This document shows positions 1-8,154 of a stretch of 64,000 bases of DNA, piece after piece. The position numbers and the translations under genes are program-made. Each line of letters begins with the position of its first letter. Position 1 is the stretch's first letter. The notes below the pieces were generated by a model. It searched no databases. It had not been told where the DNA came from and worked only from the letters and a program-made list of their open reading frames with translations. This DNA is from an uncultured Alphaproteobacteria bacterium. GTDB lineage: Bacteria; Pseudomonadota; Alphaproteobacteria; HIMB59; GCA-002718135. The stretch covers positions 1-64,000 of the forward strand of contig CABYHL010000004.1 of the NCBI GenBank assembly GCA_902518895.1. The letters run 5' to 3'.

Positions 1-2335
1 TACATCCTATTGGGTTCATTAGATCAGATGATTCTAAGAAAGGACCTCTCTTTAATTTCTGCCTTGCGAGAAAAAAAATTTTTTCAAATACATCTATTCT
101 GAATACAAAATTTTTTATATTTATATATCCTATTGATTCCCAATAGCTATCAGGCATATTGATTTTCGATAAAAAAGACACTCTTCCATTTGATGGTAGT
201 GGCAAAAATTCATTTGTATCTTTTTGATAAAATGTTTTCCACAAAATTGCACAGTACTCTAAAGGTTTTTTCTTTAATAAATTAGGTATAAAAAAATATT
301 TAGCTCCTATTCTAATACCTAATTTTGAAAGTTGAAGTTTGCTCTCTTGCGAAATTTTCTTTAAAGTCTCTCTAAATTTATCAACTGGGTAATTTCCAAA
401 ATTTTCAAGACAATTAAAAGCGATCGCTCTAATCTCTGTATTTAAATCTTCATCTAAGTTTTTATTCAAAGGATAAAGTGTTTCATTTATTTCATCATCT
501 AACCATTTTTGAAGTTTAGCTGAAATCAGTAGTTTATTTTCTGTAGACAAATATTCTGAATTTAAAGCATCAGTGATTGGTTTGTATATAGATGGACCTT
601 TCTTTAATTTTCCAACAGGTTCATCTCCCCAATAAATAAGGGTATCATCCTTGATTTTAGATTTATTTACATCTCCAAAACTAATTGAATCTAAAGGTGC
701 ATTTAAAAAATTTTCAACTTTTTCGTTAATCATATTTCTTACTGATTTTTTTATATTACTAATCGAAAAAAGAGATTGTGAAAATATTTTTTTATCTTGA
801 ATGAGATCAAAACCTTTTATAATTCCGTATTTATCCTTATCTAAGAATATTTCATTGTTATTTTTTATAAGTATATCTTGGATATTTTGAATTTTTTGTT
901 GTCCTATAAAAAATTTAGAAGAGTAGTCTATAAATTTTTTTGTAAGACTATTATGTAATTGATCAGATAATTCATTTTCAATTTGCTGGGTTTTTTCTTT
1001 CCAATAACTAGTATTTTTAAGCCAATCATGATTATTTGAGATATATGTCCAAGTTCTTATTTGAGATATTTTGATAGAAAGCTCAGGTATACCTCCGCCA
1101 AAATTATTAAGTCTACTAATTTTCTGGTCAATCCATTTTTCAGGAATTTTGTAATTATTATTTATCAATATAAGATATATATCTTTTAGAAGTAATAAAT
1201 AATTATCATTGAATAATTTTTCAAAATCTGGAATTTGACAAACATCCCATAGTAATTTTAAATTAACATTTGATGTGAGTAATATTTTTATTTCTCTATC
1301 ATTTATCAAATTACGCAAGTTGACTTCATCCAAAGCATTTTTTTTATGTATAAAGTAATTGTGTATGGGATATTTTTTTAGTGAAGATAATAAATTTTCA
1401 ATAGAGCTAAAATCTAAATTGCTATTTCGCCAATAAATCTTTTGAATTTTTTCAAAGTTGTGAGTTTCAATTTGTTGTATTATTAATGGATCTAAGTTTC
1501 CAGCTTCTTTTGTATAACTAAAAGTACCATCTTGTTTATATCTACCAGCTCTTCCTGCGATTTGACCTAACTCACTTGGAGTAAGATTACGATTATATCT
1601 ACCATCAAATTTTTCTAAAGACGAAAAACTAACATGATTGATATTTAAATTTAAACCCATTCCGATTGCATCTGTAGCTACAAGATAATCAACATTTTTA
1701 TTTTCATATACTTCAACTTGAGCATTTCTTGTTCTTGGACTGAGTGAACCCAAAACAACTGCAGTTCCACCTTTATGAGTTCTAATATTTTCAGCAATTT
1801 CGTAAACTTTATTTATATTGAAAGCAATTATTGCAGACCTTGGTTCTAATTTAGAAAAATTTTGTTTTCTAAAAAATGTAAGTTTAGAGAAGCGAGATTT
1901 TTTTTCAATAGAAATATTTGGAAATATTTTTTTTAATATATTTTCTATATTCAATGATCCTAAAAAAATTGTTTGGTAATTACCCCTTAAATTAAGAATT
2001 CTGTCTGTAAAAATATAGCCTCTTTCATAATCTGCAGCTAGTTGGGCTTCATCAATGATTACACAATCTACTGAAATATTATTTGGCATTGATTCAACAG
2101 TACAAAAAAAATATTTAGCTTCTTTTGGTAAAATTTTTTCTTCACCAGTAATTAATGCTACATTATTTAATCCAACTCTTTTTACTGCTTTATCATAATT
2201 CTCTCTAGCTAGTAATCTTAGTGGAAAACCAAAAATTCCTGAAGAATAAGAAAATAATTTTTCAAATGCAGTGAAAGTTTTTCCGGTATTAGTAGGCCCA
2301 AGTATAGCTAATAAATTCTCATTATCATTAGACAT
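1..2335 (-). CDS. Suv3-like DEAD/H-family RNA helicase (C-terminus beyond window)
   Basis: This gene is absent from the ORF track because its stop lies beyond position 1. Reading the minus strand from the ATG at 2335 gives an open frame of about 778 codons. It contains Walker A GPTNTGKT (residues about 13-20), a DEAQ motif II (about 95-98) and a motif VI QIAGRAGRY (about 260). These are the signatures of the mitochondrial Suv3-like superfamily 2 helicases found in alphaproteobacteria, which unwind RNA or RNA/DNA. It begins 4 bp after the acnA stop and is probably co-transcribed with it. The family is well supported; the substrate is inference. Confidence 0.85.
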   Translation of the reverse strand, partial: MSNDNENLLAILGPTNTGKTFTAFEKLFSYSSGIFGFPLRLLARENYDKAVKRVGLNNVALITGEEKILPKEAKYFFCTVESMPNNISVDCVIIDEAQLAADYERGYIFTDRILNLRGNYQTIFLGSLNIENILKKIFPNISIEKKSRFSKLTFFRKQNFSKLEPRSAIIAFNINKVYEIAENIRTHKGGTAVVLGSLSPRTRNAQVEVYENKNVDYLVATDAIGMGLNLNINHVSFSSLEKFDGRYNRNLTPSELGQIAGRAGRYKQDGTFSYTKEAGNLDPLIIQQIETHNFEKIQKIYWRNSNLDFSSIENLLSSLKKYPIHNYFIHKKNALDEVNLRNLINDREIKILLTSNVNLKLLWDVCQIPDFEKLFNDNYLLLLKDIYLILINNNYKIPEKWIDQKISRLNNFGGGIPELSIKISQIRTWTYISNNHDWLKNTSYWKEKTQQIENELSDQLHNSLTKKFIDYSSKFFIGQQKIQNIQDILIKNNNEIFLDKDKYGIIKGFDLIQDKKIFSQSLFSISNIKKSVRNMINEKVENFLNAPLDSISFGDVNKSKIKDDTLIYWGDEPVGKLKKGPSIYKPITDALNSEYLSTENKLLISAKLQKWLDDEINETLYPLNKNLDEDLNTEIRAIAFNCLENFGNYPVDKFRETLKKISQESKLQLSKLGIRIGAKYFFIPNLLKKKPLEYCAILWKTFYQKDTNEFLPLPSNGRVSFLSKINMPDSYWESIGYINIKNFVFRIDVFEKIFFLARQKLKRGPFLESSDLMNPIGC

Positions 2336-2339
2336 GCAA

Positions 2340-4979
2340 TTAAGCAGCTTCTGATATTATTTCATTTAAAACGTAGTTTAAAATTCCACCAGCTTTATAG
2401 TACTCTAATTCTTTATTTGTATCTATTCTACACTTTAAATTTATAGACTTTCTTTCTGAAAAATTAATTTCACAATTAAGAATTATTCCTGGTTTCAATT
2501 CAGCTAAACCAGATATGGTTATGGTTTCTTCACCATTAATACTTAGGTTTTCTTTGTTATCTTTTTGAGTAAATTCTAGTGGTAAAACTCCCATTCCAAT
2601 TAAATTAGATCTATGAATTCTTTCAAAGCTCTCAGCAATTACTGCTCTAACACCTAAAAGTCTTGTGCCTTTAGCTGCCCAATCCCTAGATGAGCCAGTA
2701 CCATACTCTTTTCCTGCTATTATTACTGTGTCAATATTACTTTTTATATACTCTTGAGCTGCATCATAAATTGACATTTCTTTATTTGAGAGAAAAGATT
2801 TAGTATACCCTCCCTCAACATTATCTAAAATTAAATTCTTTATTCTTATGTTGGCAAATGTGCCTCTCATCATAATTTCATGATTACCACGTCTTGATCC
2901 ATAAGAATTAAAATTTTTAGAATTGATTTGTCTATTAGTTAAATAAAGTCCAGCAGGGCTATCTTCTTTAATACTTCCTGCAGGTGATATGTGATCAGTT
3001 GTTACACTATCACCTAGTAATGCTAATATTCTTGCGTCTTTTATATCTTTTAGTTCAAATTTATTTTTTGTATCAAAAAAAGGTGGATGTTTTATATAAG
3101 TACTAGTATCGTTCCAATTATAAGTTGTGTTTTTAGAATTATTAATTGATTTCCAGTTATCATCACCTTTGTAAATTTCTTTATATCTTTCTTTAAACAT
3201 TTCCGGAGTTAAACATAAACTGAGTGTTTGATTAATTTCTTTATTTGATGGCCATAAGTCTTTCAAAAATATTTGTTTACCAGATTTAGAATTGCCAATG
3301 GAGTCGGTTGCAAGGTTAATATTAATATTTCCTGCAATAGCATATGCTACAACAAGAGGTGGAGATGCAAGAAAATTAGCTTTTACTTCTTGATGTACTC
3401 TTCCTTCAAAGTTTCTATTTCCAGATAATACAGAACAAACAGTTAAATTATTTTTTTTAACTTCATTAGATATCCATTCATCTAGAGGGCCGGAATTACC
3501 GATACAAGTAGTGCATCCATAGCCTACAGTATTGAAACCAAGTTTATTAAGGTATTCTGTTAATCCGGCCTTTTCAAGATAATCGCTAACAACCTTACTT
3601 CCTGGCGCTAAACTTGTCTTGACCCAAGGCTTAACCTCTAAGCCTAAATCAATTGCCTTTTTAGCAACTAATCCAGCTGCAATCATTACATTTGGATTAG
3701 ATGTGTTTGTGCAACTAGTAATTGCAGCAATTACAACATCACCTGTATTTAATTTATTATTAATAGTTTGATTATTGTCTATCTTACTAAATTCAGTTGG
3801 CACATCTTTTAAGAGGATTTTATCTTGAGGTCTTTTTGGACCAGCGAGAGTAGGTTCTACAGTATCTAAGTCTAATAATATTTTATCAGAATAATCAGGA
3901 GCATAATTTTCATCTGCCCATAGGTTTTGTTTTTTTGAGTATTCTCTAACAATGTTCAGATGCTCATTTTCTTTACCAGTTAGTTTAAGGTAGTTTATAG
4001 TTTCTTCATCTGTTGGAAAAAATCCACAAGTTGCCCCATATTCAGGAGCCATATTTGAAATTGTTGCTCTATCGGCTAACGATAAATTCTTTAAACCACT
4101 TCCATAGAATTCTACAAATTTACCAACAACACCTCTATCTCTAAGAATTTTAGTAATAGATAGAACTAAATCAGTTGCCGTAATTCCTTCCTTCAATGAT
4201 CCTTTAATTTCAAAACCGATAACATCGGGAATATTCATAGAAATTGCTTGACCTAGCATTGCAGCTTCAGCTTCTATTCCCCCAACTCCCCATCCTAAAA
4301 CAGAGAGTGAGTTGACCATCGTTGTATGACTATCTGTTCCTACAACTGAATCTGGGAATAAATAGTTTTGATTGTCTATTTCCTTCAACCATATGGTCTT
4401 AGCTATGTTTTCTAGGTTTACTTGATGACAGATTCCTGCGCCTGGAGGCACGAGATAAAAGTTATCAAATGAACTTTGGCCCCATTTTAGAAATTCATAT
4501 CTTTCTTTATTTCTATCAAATTCTTTTCTAACATTTTCTTTTAAAGCATTATTATCTTTATAATTATCTACCATAACAGAATGATCTATAATGAGATCTA
4601 CCCTAGATAAGGGATTTATTTTTTTTGGCTCAATTCCTTTTGATTTCAAAGCATTTCGCATTGCAGCAAGGTCTGCAACAGCTGGCACACCTGTAAAGTC
4701 TTGCATTAGAACTCGTGTTGGAAAAAAGGCTATTTCAATTTTTTCATCTTTGTTATTATTTTTTTTTAAAGAATGGAAAACTTTTGAAATCATATCTTTA
4801 GTAATGTTTTCTCCATCTTCATTTCTAAGAAGATTTTCAATAATTATTTTTATAGAAATTGGTGTTTTGCTTAGATCAATATTAAAATATTCAGCTGCTT
4901 TATTTAAATCAAAATATTTAAATTTTTCATCATTTATTTCAATTATGCGCTTAGAATTAAAAGAATTTATATTTTTCAT
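2340..4979 (-). CDS. acnA: Aconitate hydratase A
   Basis: Aconitase interconverts citrate and isocitrate in the TCA cycle with a 4Fe-4S cluster. The 879-residue protein is normal length for the AcnA/IRP1 class. Cluster-ligand motifs are visible: SCTNTSNP near residue 425 and GCTTCIGNSGPL near 490. The swivelling C-terminal domain carries GSSRDWAAKGT and RSNLIGMGVLPLEF. It is followed 4 bp later by the helicase and is divergent from the Lys-rich gene and the ccm operon. An acnA-ccm neighbourhood is common in alphaproteobacteria. The assignment is secure. Confidence 0.97.
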   Translation of the reverse strand: MKNINSFNSKRIIEINDEKFKYFDLNKAAEYFNIDLSKTPISIKIIIENLLRNEDGENITKDMISKVFHSLKKNNNKDEKIEIAFFPTRVLMQDFTGVPAVADLAAMRNALKSKGIEPKKINPLSRVDLIIDHSVMVDNYKDNNALKENVRKEFDRNKERYEFLKWGQSSFDNFYLVPPGAGICHQVNLENIAKTIWLKEIDNQNYLFPDSVVGTDSHTTMVNSLSVLGWGVGGIEAEAAMLGQAISMNIPDVIGFEIKGSLKEGITATDLVLSITKILRDRGVVGKFVEFYGSGLKNLSLADRATISNMAPEYGATCGFFPTDEETINYLKLTGKENEHLNIVREYSKKQNLWADENYAPDYSDKILLDLDTVEPTLAGPKRPQDKILLKDVPTEFSKIDNNQTINNKLNTGDVVIAAITSCTNTSNPNVMIAAGLVAKKAIDLGLEVKPWVKTSLAPGSKVVSDYLEKAGLTEYLNKLGFNTVGYGCTTCIGNSGPLDEWISNEVKKNNLTVCSVLSGNRNFEGRVHQEVKANFLASPPLVVAYAIAGNININLATDSIGNSKSGKQIFLKDLWPSNKEINQTLSLCLTPEMFKERYKEIYKGDDNWKSINNSKNTTYNWNDTSTYIKHPPFFDTKNKFELKDIKDARILALLGDSVTTDHISPAGSIKEDSPAGLYLTNRQINSKNFNSYGSRRGNHEIMMRGTFANIRIKNLILDNVEGGYTKSFLSNKEMSIYDAAQEYIKSNIDTVIIAGKEYGTGSSRDWAAKGTRLLGVRAVIAESFERIHRSNLIGMGVLPLEFTQKDNKENLSINGEETITISGLAELKPGIILNCEINFSERKSINLKCRIDTNKELEYYKAGGILNYVLNEIISEAA

Positions 4980-5154
4980 GATAAAATTGATTAATAATTA
5001 TAATAATTAAATAGTATGAACGTAAATTTTTGTATAGCAAAATGTTTATTTCTGCCAAAAATATAAAGTTTTGTTAAAATTGTTTTAATATTAATTTTTT
5101 TAAATTAATAAATAAAATTCAGTATCAGATTAATTTTAAAATATTGCTATATTG

Positions 5155-5263
5155 TTGACTTTAACCGTAAGTTTTGGGAATAAATACTCAGCCTTTTATA
5201 ATTATCACTATGTTGATAATGGAGGGAGGTTCCTCCGGGGTAACAAAATACAAGGAGTATTTT
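5155..5263 (+). promoter_or_regulatory. Promoter-like sequence and structured 5' leader of the Lys-rich gene
   Basis: A TTGACT box (5155-5160) is followed by AT-rich sequence at -10 distance. The probable transcript leader then holds two adjacent dyads: ATTATCA/TGATAAT (5201-5220, 6-nt loop) and a G/C-rich GGAGG-TT-CCTCC (5225-5236). A clear Shine-Dalgarno AAGGAG (5252-5257) lies 6 bp before the ATG at 5264. The G/C-rich stem stands out in such AT-rich DNA. The dyads are seen directly; a regulatory role is inference. Confidence 0.4.
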
Positions 5264-5440
5264 ATGGCCAAGAAGAAAAAGAAAGCTGCTCCTAAAAAGA
5301 AAAAGAAAGCAGCTCCTAAGAAAAAGAAAAAAGCAGCTCCTAAAAAGAAGAAGAAAAAAGCTGCTCCTAAGAAAAAGAAAAAAGCAGCTCCTAAAAAGAA
5401 GAAGAAAAAAGCTGCTAAAAAGAAGAAAAAGAGAAGATAG
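5264..5440 (+). CDS. Small Lys/Ala/Pro-rich basic repeat protein (histone H1-tail-like)
   Basis: The 58-residue protein is built almost wholly from repeats of the type KKKKKAAP, with a basic C-terminus ending KKRR. The ORF track starts it at 5174, but the ATG at 5264 is preferred: it follows AAGGAG at good spacing and the repeats begin there. Low-complexity polycations of this kind resemble the C-terminal tails of histone H1 or some bacterial HU-like proteins, so nucleic-acid binding is the natural guess. No folded domain is visible. The DNA repeats change in size between units (4, 5 or 6 Lys), suggesting slippage-prone length variation. It has its own leader and terminator, so it is probably monocistronic. 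Confidence 0.75.
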   Translation: MAKKKKKAAPKKKKKAAPKKKKKAAPKKKKKKAAPKKKKKAAPKKKKKKAAKKKKKRR

Positions 5441-5458
5441 TAATACTTCAATTTTTCA

Positions 5459-5534
5459 AGAAAACTTTAATTTAAAGTTTTCTTTTTCTTATCTTTTTCA
5501 AAAAGATAAAACGGGGCTTAGCCCCGTTTTTTTT
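5459..5534 (+). terminator. Three successive hairpins ending in a Rho-independent terminator
   Basis: Three near-perfect palindromes follow the Lys-rich gene. They are AGAAAACTTTAA/TTAAAGTTTTCT (5459-5483), TTATCTTTTT/AAAAAGATAA (5489-5509) and ACGGGGC-TTA-GCCCCGT followed by eight T (5511-5534). The last is a textbook intrinsic terminator. The two AT-rich stems may protect the 3' end of a short abundant mRNA, which is inference. Confidence 0.88.
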
Positions 5535-5569
5535 ATTGTTTTAAATTAAAAAGTGATTAGACCAAAATA

Positions 5570-6175
5570 ATGCTAATTGTTAAGGACTTATCTGTAGAAA
5601 GAATAGATAAAAAAATATTTGAAAATATTAATTTATCACTTACTCCAGGTAATATTACCATCTTAAGAGGTAAAAATGGTTCCGGCAAAACTACGTTATT
5701 AAAAGCAATTCTAAATCTAATAGAACCATCATTTGGATCAATATTTTGGAAAGGGAAATTATTGAAAAACAATTTTTATGATTTCTATAATCATACTACA
5801 TACATAGCTGATACAACATCAAGCTTAAGAAAGTTAACTATCAAAGATAATGTTAATATTTGGAAAAAATTTTTTATATCCAATATTGGTGATGCTCAAA
5901 TTGAAACGGCGTTAAAAACATTAAAATTAGATAATTATTTGAATAAAAAAGTTGCAACATTATCTTTTGGTGAAACTAAAAAATTAGAATTTTTAAGATT
6001 AATAATAGAAAACAAAAAAGTTTGGATTTTAGATGAACCTTTTTCTAATTTAGATGAAGATTCAATTGAACTAATGAAACAAACTTTTGAAGATCATTCC
6101 TCTAAAGAAGGATCTATAATTTTTAGCTCACATCAAAATCCAGGTATTTATGTAACAGAAGAAATAGAGCTATAA
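5570..6175 (+). CDS. ccmA: Heme exporter ATP-binding subunit CcmA
   Basis: This is the ATPase of the CcmAB complex of System I cytochrome c maturation, which releases heme-loaded CcmE. At 201 residues it is typical for CcmA. It shows Walker A GKNGSGKTTLL (about 35-45), an ABC signature region LSFGETKKLEF (about 131) and Walker B VWILDEPFSNLD (about 151). It is the first gene of a complete ccmABCDEFGH run and sits 4 bp from ccmB. It follows a terminator, so a promoter probably lies in 5535-5569. Confidence 0.95.
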   Translation: MLIVKDLSVERIDKKIFENINLSLTPGNITILRGKNGSGKTTLLKAILNLIEPSFGSIFWKGKLLKNNFYDFYNHTTYIADTTSSLRKLTIKDNVNIWKKFFISNIGDAQIETALKTLKLDNYLNKKVATLSFGETKKLEFLRLIIENKKVWILDEPFSNLDEDSIELMKQTFEDHSSKEGSIIFSSHQNPGIYVTEEIEL

Positions 6176-6179
6176 AATA

Positions 6180-6851
6180 ATGAATTTTTTAAATAAAATA
6201 ATTTTCTTTTATTACAGAGAATACAAATTAAATATGAGTGGTGCTCAAGATATTTTAACAAATATCATTTTCTTTTTTATATCAATATTTATTTTTATTT
6301 TCTCTATTGGACCAGATAAACAAACAATTTCTATAATAGGAGTTGGTATATTGTGGACATTATTATTACTAAGCTCAACTTTATCTTTAAGGAAATTTTA
6401 TCAAGATGACTTTGAGAATGGAAATTTAATTATAATGCATTTAAATGGTTTTAGTTTTGGTTTTATTGCTATTTTAAAAACTTTTTCACATTTTATTTTT
6501 GTACAGATTCCCTTTTTATTATCGATACCGATTGCATGTATCTTACTAAATATTGCGAACGATAAACTCTTCTACTTATTTGCTAGTTTTAGCATTGGAT
6601 CACTTATTCTGTCCTGTTTAGGTTCAATTTCATCTTCAATGAACTTAATGAATCAACGAAACTTTCTACTGGGCAGTGTCATGGTTATGATATTTAGTGT
6701 TCCAATAATTATTTTTTCAGTAGGTATTATTAATATGGAAGAAAGCTTTAATTCTCTTATAAACATATTATTTGGAATATTATTAATAGTTTTTGCTATA
6801 AATCCCTGGGCAAGTGGGTTGTGTCTTAAACTTTCATTAGAAAATAATTAA
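6180..6851 (+). CDS. ccmB: Heme exporter membrane subunit CcmB
   Basis: The 223-residue protein has about six hydrophobic membrane segments and no soluble domain. Length, topology and position between ccmA and ccmC identify the CcmB permease. The family motif region around ILWTLLLLSSTLSLRKFYQDD is recognisable near residue 57. It works with CcmA and CcmC in holo-CcmE release. It starts 4 bp after ccmA and ends 1 bp before ccmC. Confidence 0.93.
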   Translation: MNFLNKIIFFYYREYKLNMSGAQDILTNIIFFFISIFIFIFSIGPDKQTISIIGVGILWTLLLLSSTLSLRKFYQDDFENGNLIIMHLNGFSFGFIAILKTFSHFIFVQIPFLLSIPIACILLNIANDKLFYLFASFSIGSLILSCLGSISSSMNLMNQRNFLLGSVMVMIFSVPIIIFSVGIINMEESFNSLINILFGILLIVFAINPWASGLCLKLSLENN

Positions 6852-6852
6852 T

Positions 6853-7551
6853 ATGAAGTTCTTAGTTAATCCTAGTAAATTTAATGAGATAGCTGATTAT
6901 ATATTTAAACCAATACTAATCTTATCCATCGTATTGTTTTCTTTAGGATTATTGTTTGCTTTTTATCTATCGCCAGATGATTATCAGCAAGGTTCAACTG
7001 TAAGAATAATGTATGTACATGTTCCGAGTGCGTGGTTAGCTTTACTAACTTATGCAATAATGACCCTTTATAGTATTATGGCACTTGCTTTTAGAATACC
7101 CTTTGGTTTTATTTTTAATACAGCAGTGGCACCAATAGGTGCAATTTTTACTTTGATATGTATAATTAGTGGATCTTTATGGGGAAAGCCAATGTGGGGT
7201 ACCTGGTGGGTGTGGGATGCACGGTTAACTTCTGTTGCAATACTTTTTGTTATTTATCTAATTATTATTTTTATGAATTTATCTTTTGAAAATAGGATTG
7301 TAAGAGAAAAGGTTGTTGCTATATTTGTTCTTGTTGGATCAGTAAACCTACCAATAGTTAAATTTTCTGTGGATTGGTGGAACACACTACATCAACCAGC
7401 AACAATAAGCAAATTGTCAAAACCCAGTATTGATCCTTCAATGATGACGCCTTTAATTATCATGACATTTGCATTTATAATGATTGGAATAGCAATAGCC
7501 ATTTTAAGAATAAAAACAGAGATAATTTCAAGAAAATCTTATTTAAGTTAA
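6853..7551 (+). CDS. ccmC: Heme exporter / heme-handling protein CcmC
   Basis: CcmC loads heme onto CcmE in the periplasm. The 232-residue integral membrane protein carries the tryptophan-rich WWD-type motif (WGTWWVWDARLTS, near residue 118). Conserved periplasmic histidines flank it: YVHVPSAW near 55 and WWNTLHQPA near 176. This is the standard architecture of the family. It is in the middle of the ccm operon with near-zero spacing to ccmB. Confidence 0.96.
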   Translation: MKFLVNPSKFNEIADYIFKPILILSIVLFSLGLLFAFYLSPDDYQQGSTVRIMYVHVPSAWLALLTYAIMTLYSIMALAFRIPFGFIFNTAVAPIGAIFTLICIISGSLWGKPMWGTWWVWDARLTSVAILFVIYLIIIFMNLSFENRIVREKVVAIFVLVGSVNLPIVKFSVDWWNTLHQPATISKLSKPSIDPSMMTPLIIMTFAFIMIGIAIAILRIKTEIISRKSYLS

Positions 7552-7612
7552 TTTGTGACTTTTAGTCCATTGGATTAAGTATCATTCCTGAATAATTTTG
7601 TTATTAGACAAT

Positions 7613-7717
7613 ATGTATTTTTGGTATATTTTTGGATCTTATATCTCTGCTTTCCTTTTAATTTTTTTGTTATTATTTTTTAGTTACTTAAAACTTAGAA
7701 GAATGAGAAATAAATGA
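7613..7717 (+). CDS. ccmD: CcmD small membrane protein
   Basis: This 34-codon ORF is too short for the ORF track. It starts at the ATG at 7613 and ends in a TGA that overlaps the ccmE start as ATGA. The peptide has one hydrophobic segment starting just after YFWYIFGSYIS and a basic cytoplasmic tail (KLRRMRNK). This is the size, topology and position of CcmD, which helps release holo-CcmE from CcmABC. The 61 bp between ccmC and ccmD show nothing else. Confidence 0.85.
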   Translation: MYFWYIFGSYISAFLLIFLLLFFSYLKLRRMRNK

Positions 7718-8154
7718 GTCTACGATTTCAAAGATTGCTATTTATATTGCTTACTTTGGTAATTATACTGAGTGCAGTCCTACTTATTTTATATAATACA
7801 AGAGAAAATGTATCATATTTTTATACACCATCTGAAATTGATAAATCAGAAATCATAATAAATAAAATAATAAGAATAGGGGGTTTTGTAGAAAATGATA
7901 GCTTTAATAAAATTTCTTCAAGTTCATTTAAATTTAAAATTACTGATGAAAAAGCATCTATACTCGTTACTTTCAAAGGCATTCTTCCTGATTTATTTAG
8001 AGAAGGGCAGGGTGCAGTAATAGAGGGTGCTTTTGTTGATAAAAATATTTTTAATGCAACCAATGTTTTTGCGAAACATGATGAAAATTATATGCCAGCA
8101 TCAATAAAAGAAGATCTGAAAGATACGGGTTATTGGAATAAAAAATATAAATGA
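7714..8154 (+). CDS. ccmE: Cytochrome c heme chaperone CcmE
   Basis: CcmE binds heme covalently through a conserved histidine and passes it to CcmF. The 146-residue protein has an N-terminal membrane anchor (residues about 7-27) and a periplasmic OB-fold domain. The family signature FAKHDENYMP holds the heme-binding His near residue 128. The ORF overlaps ccmD and ccmF by 4 bp each, implying translational coupling. Confidence 0.96.
   Translation: MSLRFQRLLFILLTLVIILSAVLLILYNTRENVSYFYTPSEIDKSEIIINKIIRIGGFVENDSFNKISSSSFKFKITDEKASILVTFKGILPDLFREGQGAVIEGAFVDKNIFNATNVFAKHDENYMPASIKEDLKDTGYWNKKYK

Noticed and set aside
4591-5010. Plus-strand 139-aa ORF opposite acnA
   Set aside because: It lies antisense to conserved aconitase motifs; a shadow ORF. 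The same applies to the other antisense ORFs in the track, such as 8906..9166, 22165..22437, 42599..42907 and 59297..59776.
5264-5440. CRISPR-like or minisatellite array
   Set aside because: The repeats are in frame, have no unique spacers and encode a coherent basic peptide.
5188-5451. Minus-strand 87-aa hydrophobic ORF opposite the Lys-rich gene
   Set aside because: It is the complement of the Lys/Ala repeats (poly-Phe), with no ribosome site; a shadow.
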